Of a stretch of 20,299 nucleotides of DNA, positions 7,548-15,310 are shown one piece after another. The stretch is from NCBI GenBank assembly GCA_034439875.1, contig JAWXBG010000132.1, positions 1 to 20,299 on the forward strand, in the 5' to 3' direction. Numbering within the stretch: position 1 is the first letter of the stretch; each line of letters starts with the position of its first letter. Origin of the DNA: JAWXBG01 sp034439875 (GTDB taxonomy: Bacteria; Bacteroidota; Bacteroidia; Flavobacteriales_D; Sanyastnellaceae). The notes under the pieces are model-generated. The model did not search any database, had not been told where the DNA came from, and saw nothing but the letters and a program-made list of their open reading frames with translations. A program made the position numbers and the translations under genes.

Positions 7548-7644
7548 ATCAGCTAGGTTTTTTTATTCATTCTTCTCATTATACAGACCATTCTATTTAT
7601 CTCATAAACAATATATTATCTGGTTTTTTTTAGATATCAAAAAA

Positions 7645-7652
7645 TACTTTTG
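7645..7652 (+). promoter_or_regulatory. -7 promoter element in the mobA-phoD gap
   Basis: TACTTTTG is an exact TAnnTTTG match. There is a T-rich stretch but no clean TTG at the -33 distance. Transcription would begin near 7659 and run either about 115 nt to the hairpin at 7755-7776 or through it into phoD. Confidence 0.45.
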
Positions 7653-7754
7653 ACACAGGCAACCTTTAGGGGAATTGACGTCTTTTAAGCGAAATGATTG
7701 CATCGCAAGATTGACATTTCTCTAAATCTTAACTAATACTGCTATACTAGATCT

Positions 7755-7776
7755 GATGCTTCTCAAGCATTTTTTT
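7755..7776 (+). terminator. Intrinsic terminator hairpin upstream of phoD
   Basis: ATGCTT (7756-7761), loop CTC, and AAGCAT (7765-7770) run straight into T residues to 7776. The hairpin is short (6 bp, 7 with the flanking G-T wobble) but has a proper U-tract. It is about 210 bp downstream of mobA and 130 bp upstream of phoD. It could end moaC-mobA transcription, end a short RNA started at 7645, or attenuate the phoD leader. Confidence 0.6.
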
Positions 7777-7906
7777 GATTTAGTTTCATTTTCCGGCTGA
7801 AATTCAGTGGGTGTTGTCGTTTCATCAATTTTATTCTTTGTATCCATTCTCGACTTCTTTTGAACGTATTTTGTATTCGTCTATTATATCTAGAAATAGC
7901 GAGACT

Positions 7907-9205
7907 ATGAGAAAGTTTATTTTGTCAATTATTCCAGTTTTTTATATTCAAATCGTTATTACCGCTCAATTGGCCTGTTCTCCAATGCATGGATATACTG
8001 AAATGAGGGAAGCTTCGATTTGGATTCAGACCATCTCAGAATCCGATGTGGAGCTCATTTACTGGCCTAAGGAAAATGAGAAAGCGAGAAAAAACATTTC
8101 AATCAAAACCACTGAAAACACTGCATTTACCGGAACATTTGTCTGCACTGCTTTGGAGCCGGGCACTACTTATGAATATCAGGTTAAGGTAAATGAATTG
8201 GTCGAAAGCAAAGGCAAGACATTTTATACTCAGCCTTTGTGGCAATACAGAACCGACCCACCAGAATTTAGGATAGCCCTCGGGAGCTGTTCATTCATCA
8301 ATGATCCGCAGTATGATCGACCTGGTGATCCATATGGTATGAAATACGAAATTTTTGAGAATATCTACAAAGAGAAACCTTCGGCCATGTTGTGGTTAGG
8401 CGATAATGTATATTTCAGAGAAGTAGACTTGAATAGCCGATATGGGATGATGTACAGGTATTCTGAGCTGAGGAAATTGCCCCAACTGCAGAATTTGTTG
8501 AGCGCCTGTCCTCATTATGCCATTTGGGATGATCATGATTTTGGTCCCAATGATTCGAATGGCAGCTTTATACACAAGGATTGGAGTCTTGATGTGTTCA
8601 AGATGTTCTGGTCCAATAATTCGTACGGAATACCCGGATTAGCAGGAGGCATTACCACTCAGTTTACATTGGGCGACATGGATTTCTTTTTCCTGGACAA
8701 TCGGTATTTCCGCACCGATCCAAAAACTGCAGGTATAGAGCCAACGGTGCTTGGGAAAGAACAAATCCTTTGGCTAGTTGAGTCGTTGAAGTATAGCAAA
8801 GCTCCTTTTAAGTTTGTGGCCATAGGCGGTCAAGTGCTGAATACAGATGCAAAATTTGAGAACTATGCGGTTTATCCGCAAGAGCGCGATAGTCTTTTGA
8901 AACTCATAGATTCCAATCAGATAAATGGAGTGGTTTTTCTCACAGGCGACAGGCATTGCACAGAGTTGAGTGCTGATACATTGCCTGGTGGAACGGTTGT
9001 GTATGATCTCACTGTTTCGCCGCTTACAAGTAAAGCTTACGACAATACTACAGAGAACAATACAAATCGAATAGAGGGAACGATCGTTGCGACACAGAAT
9101 TTTGCGACGATAGATATTTCAGGAAAACGAAAAGAAAGGAAACTAACGATTCGTGTTTTGGACTCGCAGGGAAAAGAGCAGTGGATTAGAACCATTGCCG
9201 AGTAG
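7907..9205 (+). CDS. Secreted PhoD-family alkaline phosphatase/phosphodiesterase
   Basis: The 432-residue product has an N-terminal signal peptide (MRKFILSIIPVFYIQIVITA), a fibronectin-like PhoD N-terminal domain (about 25-105) and a calcineurin-like metallophosphoesterase domain. Metal and active-site motifs are visible: GSC (126-128), WLGDNVY (Asp166, Asn167), WDDHDFGPND (Asp208, Asp209, His210, Asp211), DNRYFR, and GDRHCTEL (His350). PhoD enzymes are Fe/Ca-dependent phosphomonoesterases or phosphodiesterases in the periplasm or outside the cell and usually serve phosphate acquisition. ATG 7907 is chosen because the signal peptide starts there. The -3 residue before Cys (QLAC) is poor for a lipobox, so ordinary signal peptidase cleavage is more likely. 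The stop is TAG. The exact substrate cannot be read from sequence. Confidence 0.9.
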   Translation: MRKFILSIIPVFYIQIVITAQLACSPMHGYTEMREASIWIQTISESDVELIYWPKENEKARKNISIKTTENTAFTGTFVCTALEPGTTYEYQVKVNELVESKGKTFYTQPLWQYRTDPPEFRIALGSCSFINDPQYDRPGDPYGMKYEIFENIYKEKPSAMLWLGDNVYFREVDLNSRYGMMYRYSELRKLPQLQNLLSACPHYAIWDDHDFGPNDSNGSFIHKDWSLDVFKMFWSNNSYGIPGLAGGITTQFTLGDMDFFFLDNRYFRTDPKTAGIEPTVLGKEQILWLVESLKYSKAPFKFVAIGGQVLNTDAKFENYAVYPQERDSLLKLIDSNQINGVVFLTGDRHCTELSADTLPGGTVVYDLTVSPLTSKAYDNTTENNTNRIEGTIVATQNFATIDISGKRKERKLTIRVLDSQGKEQWIRTIAE

Positions 9206-9363
9206 TTTTTTTGGGATGTTTCCAACTTGTCTATAACTCTATAATAGTATGTAAACAGTTAGTAAGCATGTGATTCCGATTTATCGTCCATAGCAATATT
9301 TCTGGTGGATTGGTCAATTTTCTACTTCAAACACTAGATTCGCATCCCGAAAGGGAATTTTTG

Positions 9364-10776
9364 ATGAATCTATCGCGGGAAATACAACACAAGATCTTCA
9401 AGGTCATTGGTCAGGAGGCAGAACGTCTAAATTCCCGTGCATACGTTATTGGCGGATTTGTTCGCGATTTGATTCTCAAACGAGGGTGCATAGATATTGA
9501 CGTTGTAACAGACCAAGATGGAATCCAATTGGCCGAGGCTTGTGCAAAGGCATTGAAAGTTCACAAAGTAGATATTTTCAAAAATTTCGGCACAGCACAT
9601 TTCCGTTATGAAGATTGGGACATAGAATTTGTTGGCGCTCGCAAAGAGTCTTATGCGAGCCATTCGAGAAAACCGGCAGTAGAAGCTGGTACTCTATATG
9701 AAGATCAGATGCGTCGCGACTTCACGATAAATGCGTTGGCCTTGAGTTTAATGTCGCCAGATTTTGGAGAATTAGTAGATCCATTCAATGGACTTCAGGA
9801 TATGCAAAGCAAGGTCTTGCGAACTCCATTGCAAGCAGATATTACCTATAGTGATGATCCGTTGAGGATGATGAGAGCCATTCGGTTTTCCACGCAACTG
9901 GGATTTGAGATTGAGGCCGATTCTTTTGAGGCTATCAAGCGAAATGCCTCACGAATAAAAATCGTGAGCATGGAGCGCGTGGTTTCAGAACTGAATAAAA
10001 TTATTGCAACACCTAAGCCTTCAAGCGGATTTATTAAATTATTTGAATCTGGATTGCTGCAAGAGTTTTTTCCGGAAATGGTAAAACTTCATGGAGTAGA
10101 AATCAAGAATGGTGTAGGTCACAAGGACAATTTTTATCATACCCTTCAAGTTTTGGACAATCTCTGCGAAATGAGCGACGACCTTTGGTTGCGTTGGTCG
10201 GCAATTTTGCACGACATAGCCAAACCACCCACAAAGAAATTTATACCGGAAGAAGGATGGACATTTCATGGTCATGAAGATTTGGGGGCGCGCATGGTTC
10301 CCGGGATTTTTAAAAGGTTGAAATTGCCTTTAGACAAACACATGAAGTTTGTACAAAAAATGGTCTTACTTCATTTGAGGCCAATAGCACTTACGAAAGA
10401 AGAAATTACGGATAGTGCAATGCGCAGACTGCTTTTCGAAGCGGGCGATGATTTGGATAAGCTATTATTATTATGCAATGCTGACATAACCAGCAAAAAC
10501 GAAAATAAAGTCAGAAAGTACCTCAAGAACTATATCTTGGTTCAAGAAAGGCTTGCTGAAGTAGAGGAGCATGACCGCATTCGGAATTTTCAGCCACCTG
10601 TGACGGGGGAGATGATCATGAAAACCTTTGGACTTGTGCCAGGAAGGGAGGTAGGCATCATAAAAAACGCGATTAAGGACGCCATTCTCGACGGTCAAAT
10701 TCATAATAATTTCGAGGAAGCTTTTGCCTTCATGTTGGAGCAAGGAGATGGACTTGGGCTTAAAAGAACTCCTTGA
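9364..10776 (+). CDS. cca: CCA tRNA nucleotidyltransferase with HD domain
   Basis: The 470-residue product has a class II polymerase-beta-like nucleotidyltransferase head: GGFVRD (30-35) and the metal-binding DIDVV (44-48), then RRDFTINALALSL (117 onward) and the LRMMRAIRF motif (about 167-175). These are standard for CCA-adding enzymes and bacterial poly(A) polymerases. A C-terminal HD phosphohydrolase region contains LHDIAKP (His283, Asp284) and HGHEDLG. It adds or repairs the 3' CCA of tRNA; the HD domain may remove 2',3'-cyclic phosphates. ATG 9364 is preferred over the frame start at 9310 because the family-like helix begins at MNLSREIQHK. The 158-bp gap before it shows nothing notable. 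Confidence 0.94.
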   Translation: MNLSREIQHKIFKVIGQEAERLNSRAYVIGGFVRDLILKRGCIDIDVVTDQDGIQLAEACAKALKVHKVDIFKNFGTAHFRYEDWDIEFVGARKESYASHSRKPAVEAGTLYEDQMRRDFTINALALSLMSPDFGELVDPFNGLQDMQSKVLRTPLQADITYSDDPLRMMRAIRFSTQLGFEIEADSFEAIKRNASRIKIVSMERVVSELNKIIATPKPSSGFIKLFESGLLQEFFPEMVKLHGVEIKNGVGHKDNFYHTLQVLDNLCEMSDDLWLRWSAILHDIAKPPTKKFIPEEGWTFHGHEDLGARMVPGIFKRLKLPLDKHMKFVQKMVLLHLRPIALTKEEITDSAMRRLLFEAGDDLDKLLLLCNADITSKNENKVRKYLKNYILVQERLAEVEEHDRIRNFQPPVTGEMIMKTFGLVPGREVGIIKNAIKDAILDGQIHNNFEEAFAFMLEQGDGLGLKRTP

Positions 10777-11217
10777 AATTTCACTCGGAAGGCTTATTTA
10801 ACCTAGAATCCGCATTGAGATTCGCTATGAAGTGATAATACCGTTTATCCCGCAGCGCATTAACCTAAAGATGCTTCCAATGCGCAATGCGGGATTATTT
10901 AACGGAGTATATTCATACATCAAGAATAAAAATCGAGAAAGTGCTTGATATCAAAGGGGGTTATCGCTGCAATGGATTTCCAATGCGGATTCTGGGTTTA
11001 ATGAAACAGGAAGCTATAGAGCGGGAATAAAGGGCCTTCCACCATGAATTCGCCCAGCAGGCAAGAAAATTACTTTTCATAGCCAACTATTTGTTCAACT
11101 TTACGTCAATAATATGGAAGCACAACCGAATCGGAATTTGTATTCGAAATAATACGCATTCATGGAAAATTTTGGACTTCCGGCGTTTTAAACCTTAATT
11201 ATTCAAAAAGACTCTTC
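10777..11217. other. Intergenic region between cca and the FG-GAP protein gene
   Basis: This is a 441-bp gap. The first half is the inverted-repeat element at 10797-11001. The remaining 216 bp show no ORF above a dozen codons, no terminator and no exact TAnnTTTG site. The promoter of the 11218 gene should lie here but I cannot place it with confidence. Confidence 0.6.
10797..11001. repeat. Nested inverted-repeat element (MITE-like), copy 2 of the hairpin family
   Basis: The ends 10797-10817 and 10981-11001 are inverted repeats matching at 19 of 21 positions, including the perfect core AGAATCCGCATTG (10805-10817) and CAATGCGGATTCT (10981-10993). Inside is a hairpin: TCCCGCA (10848-10854) and GCGCATT (10855-10861) pair with AATGCGC (10879-10885) and TGCGGGA (10888-10894), again with an unpaired AA (10886-10887). 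CCGTT (10841-10845) and AACGG (10901-10905) extend it. The 205-bp element encodes nothing and shows no obvious target-site duplication. It shares the GCGCATT core and bulge with the other two copies. Confidence 0.7.
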
Positions 11218-13956
11218 ATGAGAAAAATACTCTTTGCTGTTTCTCTTTTTTCTGCGCTGAATGTTTATTCACAAGGTTACACGTACGACTCTGTAAATGA
11301 ACTCATTCAGATATACAATCCATTGGGTTTGTACGGAGGAGGAGTTAGCTTTTACGATTACAATAAAGACGGATTTGATGATCTAACTTTTTGTATAAAC
11401 AATGACAGCATTATTTTCTACAGAAACCTGGGTGGAAATAGTTTTTTGAGACAAGAATTGATTCCAAATACACTGGACGCAAAGCAGCCCACTTGGGTTG
11501 ATTACGACAATGATGGTGATGCGGATTTAATGATTTCCAGAAGAGGAAATGGACTCAAACTGTACAGAAATGATGGACAGTTTATTTATACCGATGTAAC
11601 AGCGGATTTAGACATACCAATGGCCTTAAATGCGGCTTCTTATGGATGTTCGTGGGCAGATTATGATCGGGATGGATTTCTAGATTGTTATGTGTGCAAT
11701 TATAATTGGATGGATGGAACAACCAATTGGCTTTTTCATAACAATGGAGATGGAACATTCAACGAGGTTGCTTCCACAGTAGGGGTAAGTAACGGAAGCC
11801 TCCCTAGTTTTCAAGCAGTATGGGTAGATTTCGATTTCGATTCTTGGCCTGATTTGTACGTTGTAAATGACAAACATACTGGAAATGCCATGTATCGAAA
11901 TACAGGAGGAAATTTTTCAAATGCGAGTGTAGCAACGGGATCCAATGTTTTTGCAGATTCTATGTCAAATAGTATTTCGGACTATGACAACGATGGTGAT
12001 TTCGATATTTATATTGCCAATGATACTGAATCGAATATCCTTTTGAAAAATGAAAATGGTGTATTTTCAGATGCTGCCGAAGAAGCCGGTGTGGGAGTGA
12101 ATGCTCTCTGTTGGGGTTCGTTGTGGGTTGATTATGACAATGACAGTTTTGATGATTTACACGTGAGTACAACATCACCCGGAATCAACAGTAATCAGAA
12201 TTTTTTCTTCGTTAATTTAGGAGATGGGACATTTGAACAGCAAAATTCACTAGGCCTCAATGCAGATACCTATAACAGTTATAGCAGCGCAAAGGGCGAT
12301 TGGAATAATGACGGCTTCCCTGATATGATCATCACGAATACCTTCGCATCAACCGCGGCGCTATATACCAATCAAGGTTTCGGCAAAAAGTGGATTAAAT
12401 ATGGCCTCCAAGGCACTGTGAGTAATAGAGATGCAGTAGGTACTCTCATCGAAACTTATGTTGGAGGGAATCGGTACATAAGATACACGATGTGCGGAGA
12501 AAATTACATTGCACAAGATTCACAGTATGAAATAGTTGGTATTGGTAATGGTCTAGCTGTCGATTCCGTTGTTCTTTCATGGCCATCCGGTTTTGTAGAA
12601 AAGCACTACAATGTTCAGGCACTTATAAAACACGAATTTGTGGAGGGGGAGACCCTGACCGCCGAAATAAGTGTCATTGGTTCTGAGACCATTTGCGGGG
12701 ATAATTCAGTGACTCTCGATGCCGGCCAATGGTACAGTTACCTCTGGAGCACTGGGCAGACTACCGCTGCGATTGTAGCCGCCGAAGCCGGTGTTTATTC
12801 TGTTACCGTGGCCAATGAATTTGGCGTTGGGCTCACCGTTTCGCGCACGATACTGGAAGTGCAAGTACCACAGATAAACGCGGATATAGAACACTTAAGT
12901 TGTACAGGTGAAACAGATGGAACAATACAATTGAATATTGTGGGAGAAGATCAAATTGTGCTTGTCGATTGGAATTCAGAAAACGTAGGAACAGAAATAA
13001 CCAATCTTTCTGCAGGGAATTATACTTTTAATGTATTGACAGAATTTGGTTGTCAAGTAGCCCTTGATTTGGAAGTAACTGAACCGGATGACATCACTTA
13101 TTCCATCGAAACTGCCTTGGTCGCTTGCTTTGGAGCCGAGACAGGTACAGCTACAATTGCAACAGCCGGTGGGACAGGTGAAATTGAGCAAAATTGGAAT
13201 GGATTGGATCCACTTGCTCTTCCTGCCAACAACTATTCAGTTCAATTGACTGATGAAAATGGCTGTATAGAAATAGTTGAATTTGAGATCGAACAAATGG
13301 ATGTCATTGCCGCAATGGTAAATTTGGACAACATACTTTGTTTTGGTGAAAGTGGCCCAATTCAGTTGTTTGTTTCGGGTGGAATGGAGCCATATCAAGT
13401 AAATTGGGGACAATTTTCGCCCGACGAACTGTTCGCAGGTGAATATAATATCGTCATTACAGATGCTTTTTTATGTGAGATCAATCAAACTATCACAGTG
13501 CTAGAAAACCCTGAACTTGCAGCTTCATTCAATATTTTCAATGCGAACAATGGAAATAATGGATCTGTACAAATCGTGGTTTCTGGTGGTCTGTCTCCTT
13601 ACAGTTACAATTGGTCCAGCGGCGCTCAAACGAGTGTTGCCAGTGCTCTGGGTCAAGGAACCTACATTTGCACTGTTACAGATGATGCCGGTTGTGTAGT
13701 AAACTTTGAAGTGAGTGTAATTGACGTTTCCGTAGAAGACTTATTGGATGAAAATTTCATAGAGGTGTTTCCTATTCCATTTAAAAACACACTCAACATT
13801 CAGGTTAAAAATCAAGGGATAATTGAAATTAGAGATATGAAAGGATCACTTGTATGGAATGGAATTATAAAGAATTCAGAAACAATTGATACATCAACAT
13901 GGTCAGCAGGAGCTTATTTAATCAATCAATCAATTCGCATTGTTAAATTCGAATAG
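11218..13956 (+). CDS. FG-GAP/ASPIC-UnbV surface protein with T9SS sorting domain
   Basis: The 912-residue protein has a signal peptide (MRKILFAVSLFSALNVYSQ). A beta-propeller-type region (about 40-390) carries seven calcium-binding-like loops, for example DYNKDGFDD, DYDNDGDAD, DYDRDGFLD and DWNNDGFPD. An ASPIC/UnbV segment follows (about 400-470, RDAVGTLIETYVGGNRYIRY). Next come Ig/SprB-like repeats (about 480-830) with recurring CxGExxGxI patterns such as LSCTGETDGTI and ILCFGESGPI. The last 75 residues (after VEDLLDENFIEVFPIPF) form a type A T9SS C-terminal domain, so the protein is exported across the outer membrane and anchored or released. Function is probably adhesion or binding; no catalytic motif is seen. 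The stop is TAG, 18 bp from the convergent SDR gene. Confidence 0.9.
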   Translation: MRKILFAVSLFSALNVYSQGYTYDSVNELIQIYNPLGLYGGGVSFYDYNKDGFDDLTFCINNDSIIFYRNLGGNSFLRQELIPNTLDAKQPTWVDYDNDGDADLMISRRGNGLKLYRNDGQFIYTDVTADLDIPMALNAASYGCSWADYDRDGFLDCYVCNYNWMDGTTNWLFHNNGDGTFNEVASTVGVSNGSLPSFQAVWVDFDFDSWPDLYVVNDKHTGNAMYRNTGGNFSNASVATGSNVFADSMSNSISDYDNDGDFDIYIANDTESNILLKNENGVFSDAAEEAGVGVNALCWGSLWVDYDNDSFDDLHVSTTSPGINSNQNFFFVNLGDGTFEQQNSLGLNADTYNSYSSAKGDWNNDGFPDMIITNTFASTAALYTNQGFGKKWIKYGLQGTVSNRDAVGTLIETYVGGNRYIRYTMCGENYIAQDSQYEIVGIGNGLAVDSVVLSWPSGFVEKHYNVQALIKHEFVEGETLTAEISVIGSETICGDNSVTLDAGQWYSYLWSTGQTTAAIVAAEAGVYSVTVANEFGVGLTVSRTILEVQVPQINADIEHLSCTGETDGTIQLNIVGEDQIVLVDWNSENVGTEITNLSAGNYTFNVLTEFGCQVALDLEVTEPDDITYSIETALVACFGAETGTATIATAGGTGEIEQNWNGLDPLALPANNYSVQLTDENGCIEIVEFEIEQMDVIAAMVNLDNILCFGESGPIQLFVSGGMEPYQVNWGQFSPDELFAGEYNIVITDAFLCEINQTITVLENPELAASFNIFNANNGNNGSVQIVVSGGLSPYSYNWSSGAQTSVASALGQGTYICTVTDDAGCVVNFEVSVIDVSVEDLLDENFIEVFPIPFKNTLNIQVKNQGIIEIRDMKGSLVWNGIIKNSETIDTSTWSAGAYLINQSIRIVKFE

Positions 13957-13974
13957 AGGTAGCCTTTAGTTTGA

Positions 13975-14787
13975 CTATTTTTTTCCTTTGGAGTATCTAT
14001 TTGCGATAAGTCGACTGAAAACATTCCATGGCAACAGGAATTTTATTTGAGGGCTCAATCTAGTCAGCAGAGGAGCAACTCTTTTTCTGATTGAAGGATT
14101 CTTCTCGCGTATTAGCTCAAGAACAGCCTTTCCGATAGGCCCAGGACTAGGGGAATGCGATACTTCTTGCACAATAATGTCGCGGGCGTCTTCGTATGCC
14201 ACTTTGTACACATCAGGAATAAAAGAAGCTACTTTTCTATTGTCGTTGATTCCGGTATTAAAGTCACCCGGCTGAATAATACTGACATGTACACCAAAAG
14301 GCTTCAACTCCATATTCAAAGCTTCGCTATACCTGTCTACAGCCGCTTTTGACGCTGAGTAGATACCTCTGAACGGCAAGCCCATTTCTGCGGCGATACT
14401 CGAAATATTAATGATATGTCCACTATTTTGTTTCCGCATGATAGGCACTACGGCACGACAAACATTGATTAAACCGAAGAAATTTGTATTAAATATTTCT
14501 CGAACTTCCAGGTCCGAAACTGATTCACCCGGACCTAGAATACCTAGACCTGCATTGTTTACCAATACATCCAATTTTCCGTGTGTTTCTATGATGTAAT
14601 CCACGGCAGATCGTATTGAATTTTCATCAGTCACATCTAAACTCACCATCTTGAATCCCAGGGCAGAGTCGCCATTGTGGGCTTTTCTACTGCTACCATA
14701 TACAATGTAGCCTGCGGTAGACAGAACTTCCGCAATGCTTTTTCCAATGCCGGAAGAGGCTCCGGTGACCATTACTACTTGCGGCAT
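13975..14787 (-). CDS. Short-chain dehydrogenase/reductase (SDR), classical type
   Basis: The 270-residue cytoplasmic oxidoreductase has the nucleotide-binding motif TGASSGIG (8-15), NNAG (77-80), and the catalytic Ser130, Tyr143 and Lys147 (YSASK). This is a standard classical SDR fold. The Ser-Arg after the second strand (SSRK, 32-35) hints at NADPH preference, which is inference. The C-terminal extension (about 200-270) is rich in basic residues and resembles SDRs acting on lipid or sterol-like substrates, but the substrate cannot be assigned. The start ATG at 14787 lies about 20 bp from the end of repeat copy 3, so its promoter must be inside or beyond that repeat. The stop is TAG; convergent with the FG-GAP gene. 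Confidence 0.93.
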   Translation of the reverse strand: MPQVVMVTGASSGIGKSIAEVLSTAGYIVYGSSRKAHNGDSALGFKMVSLDVTDENSIRSAVDYIIETHGKLDVLVNNAGLGILGPGESVSDLEVREIFNTNFFGLINVCRAVVPIMRKQNSGHIINISSIAAEMGLPFRGIYSASKAAVDRYSEALNMELKPFGVHVSIIQPGDFNTGINDNRKVASFIPDVYKVAYEDARDIIVQEVSHSPSPGPIGKAVLELIREKNPSIRKRVAPLLTRLSPQIKFLLPWNVFSRLIANRYSKGKK

Positions 14788-14804
14788 ATTACAGCAATGT
14801 TACT

Positions 14805-15092
14805 TAATAAATGGCCCACCCTGCATTGCGCATTAGAAGTCTGTTTTGGGTAATGGGCTGTAGTATCTTGCATGCAGTGGTAAATGCCGTTGTTGTTTAC
14901 GTTTAGTTCAATGCAGTCAAAAGAAATTAGACTATTACAGGGACCTCTAAAAACCTGCTTTATGTTTCGCGGATACAAATTTCGCCGAAGACAAGTCAAA
15001 AAGCCCGTCCTGACCTTAGTCAGGAAAGACGCATAGCTGGACGATCTGCAACTGAGATTTGGTGAAGTATTCGGGGTAAATGACATCAAATC
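14805..15092 (-). repeat. Dispersed structured repeat, copy 3 (modules B then A)
   Basis: Read on the minus strand, module B (15092 to about 14941) precedes module A (14890 to about 14807), the reverse of the order at 26-265. Module B contains a perfect small hairpin, CCTGAC-CTTA-GTCAGG (15009-15024 on the plus strand). Module A keeps the GCATTGCGCATTA side of the main stem, but the other arm has drifted (TAATGGGC, then TGTA), leaving one mismatch and a wobble. Module B has two indels relative to copy 1 after the small hairpin, so a shared protein product is unlikely. Confidence 0.75.
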
Positions 15093-15148
15093 AAGAGGTA
15101 GAAATAAATGTAAACTTGACGCTTTACTAGGTGTTTTCTACCACTTAG

Positions 15149-15194
15149 TCCCGCGATCTGTTTCCCTTGTATTTCCCAAGGTTGGCTCGCGGGA
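15149..15194. repeat. Perfect 8-bp inverted repeat with inner stem
   Basis: TCCCGCGA (15149-15156) pairs with TCGCGGGA (15187-15194). Inside, CTTG and CAAG flank TATTTCC, so a two-level fold is possible. There is no T-run after it, so it does not look like an intrinsic terminator. It may belong to a further dispersed repeat not duplicated in this window. Confidence 0.5.
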
Positions 15195-15310
15195 TTTGGC
15201 CCGAATAAATTTATCAGAATGTGCAATAATTTTGAATTTGGTCGAAACGGAAAGAGGTTTTTGGAGGTTCCCTTACATAAATCCAAACGGTATTATTCGC
15301 TTCAGAAGCT

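Larger units (their letters stand above)
7548..7906. other. Intergenic region between mobA and phoD
   Basis: This is a 359-bp AT-rich gap. The visible content is a poly-T tract near 7620-7631, a perfect TAnnTTTG site (7645-7652), a conserved-looking stretch (GCAACCTTT around 7660, then GACGTCTTTTAA), and a terminator hairpin (7755-7776). The last 130 bp before the ATG at 7907 are T-rich with no clear ribosome binding site. An open frame from 7811 joins phoD, but its first 32 residues look untranslated because a signal peptide begins at Met 7907. Confidence 0.6.
14788..15310. other. Intergenic region between the SDR and Asp-box protein genes
   Basis: This 523-bp gap holds repeat copy 3 (14805-15092) and, further right, an 8-bp perfect inverted repeat TCCCGCGA (15149-15156) / TCGCGGGA (15187-15194). 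Open frames here read through the repeats and show no protein character. I see no clear terminator for the 15311-19372 gene. Confidence 0.6.

Noticed and set aside
14775..15089. 104-codon minus-strand frame through repeat copy 3
   Set aside because: Although the first 26 residues can be aligned with a frame in copy 1, the copies then differ by indels that break the frame. It also overlaps the SDR start.
15086..15286. 66-codon minus-strand frame
   Set aside because: It covers the 15149-15194 inverted repeat and lacks any recognisable motif.
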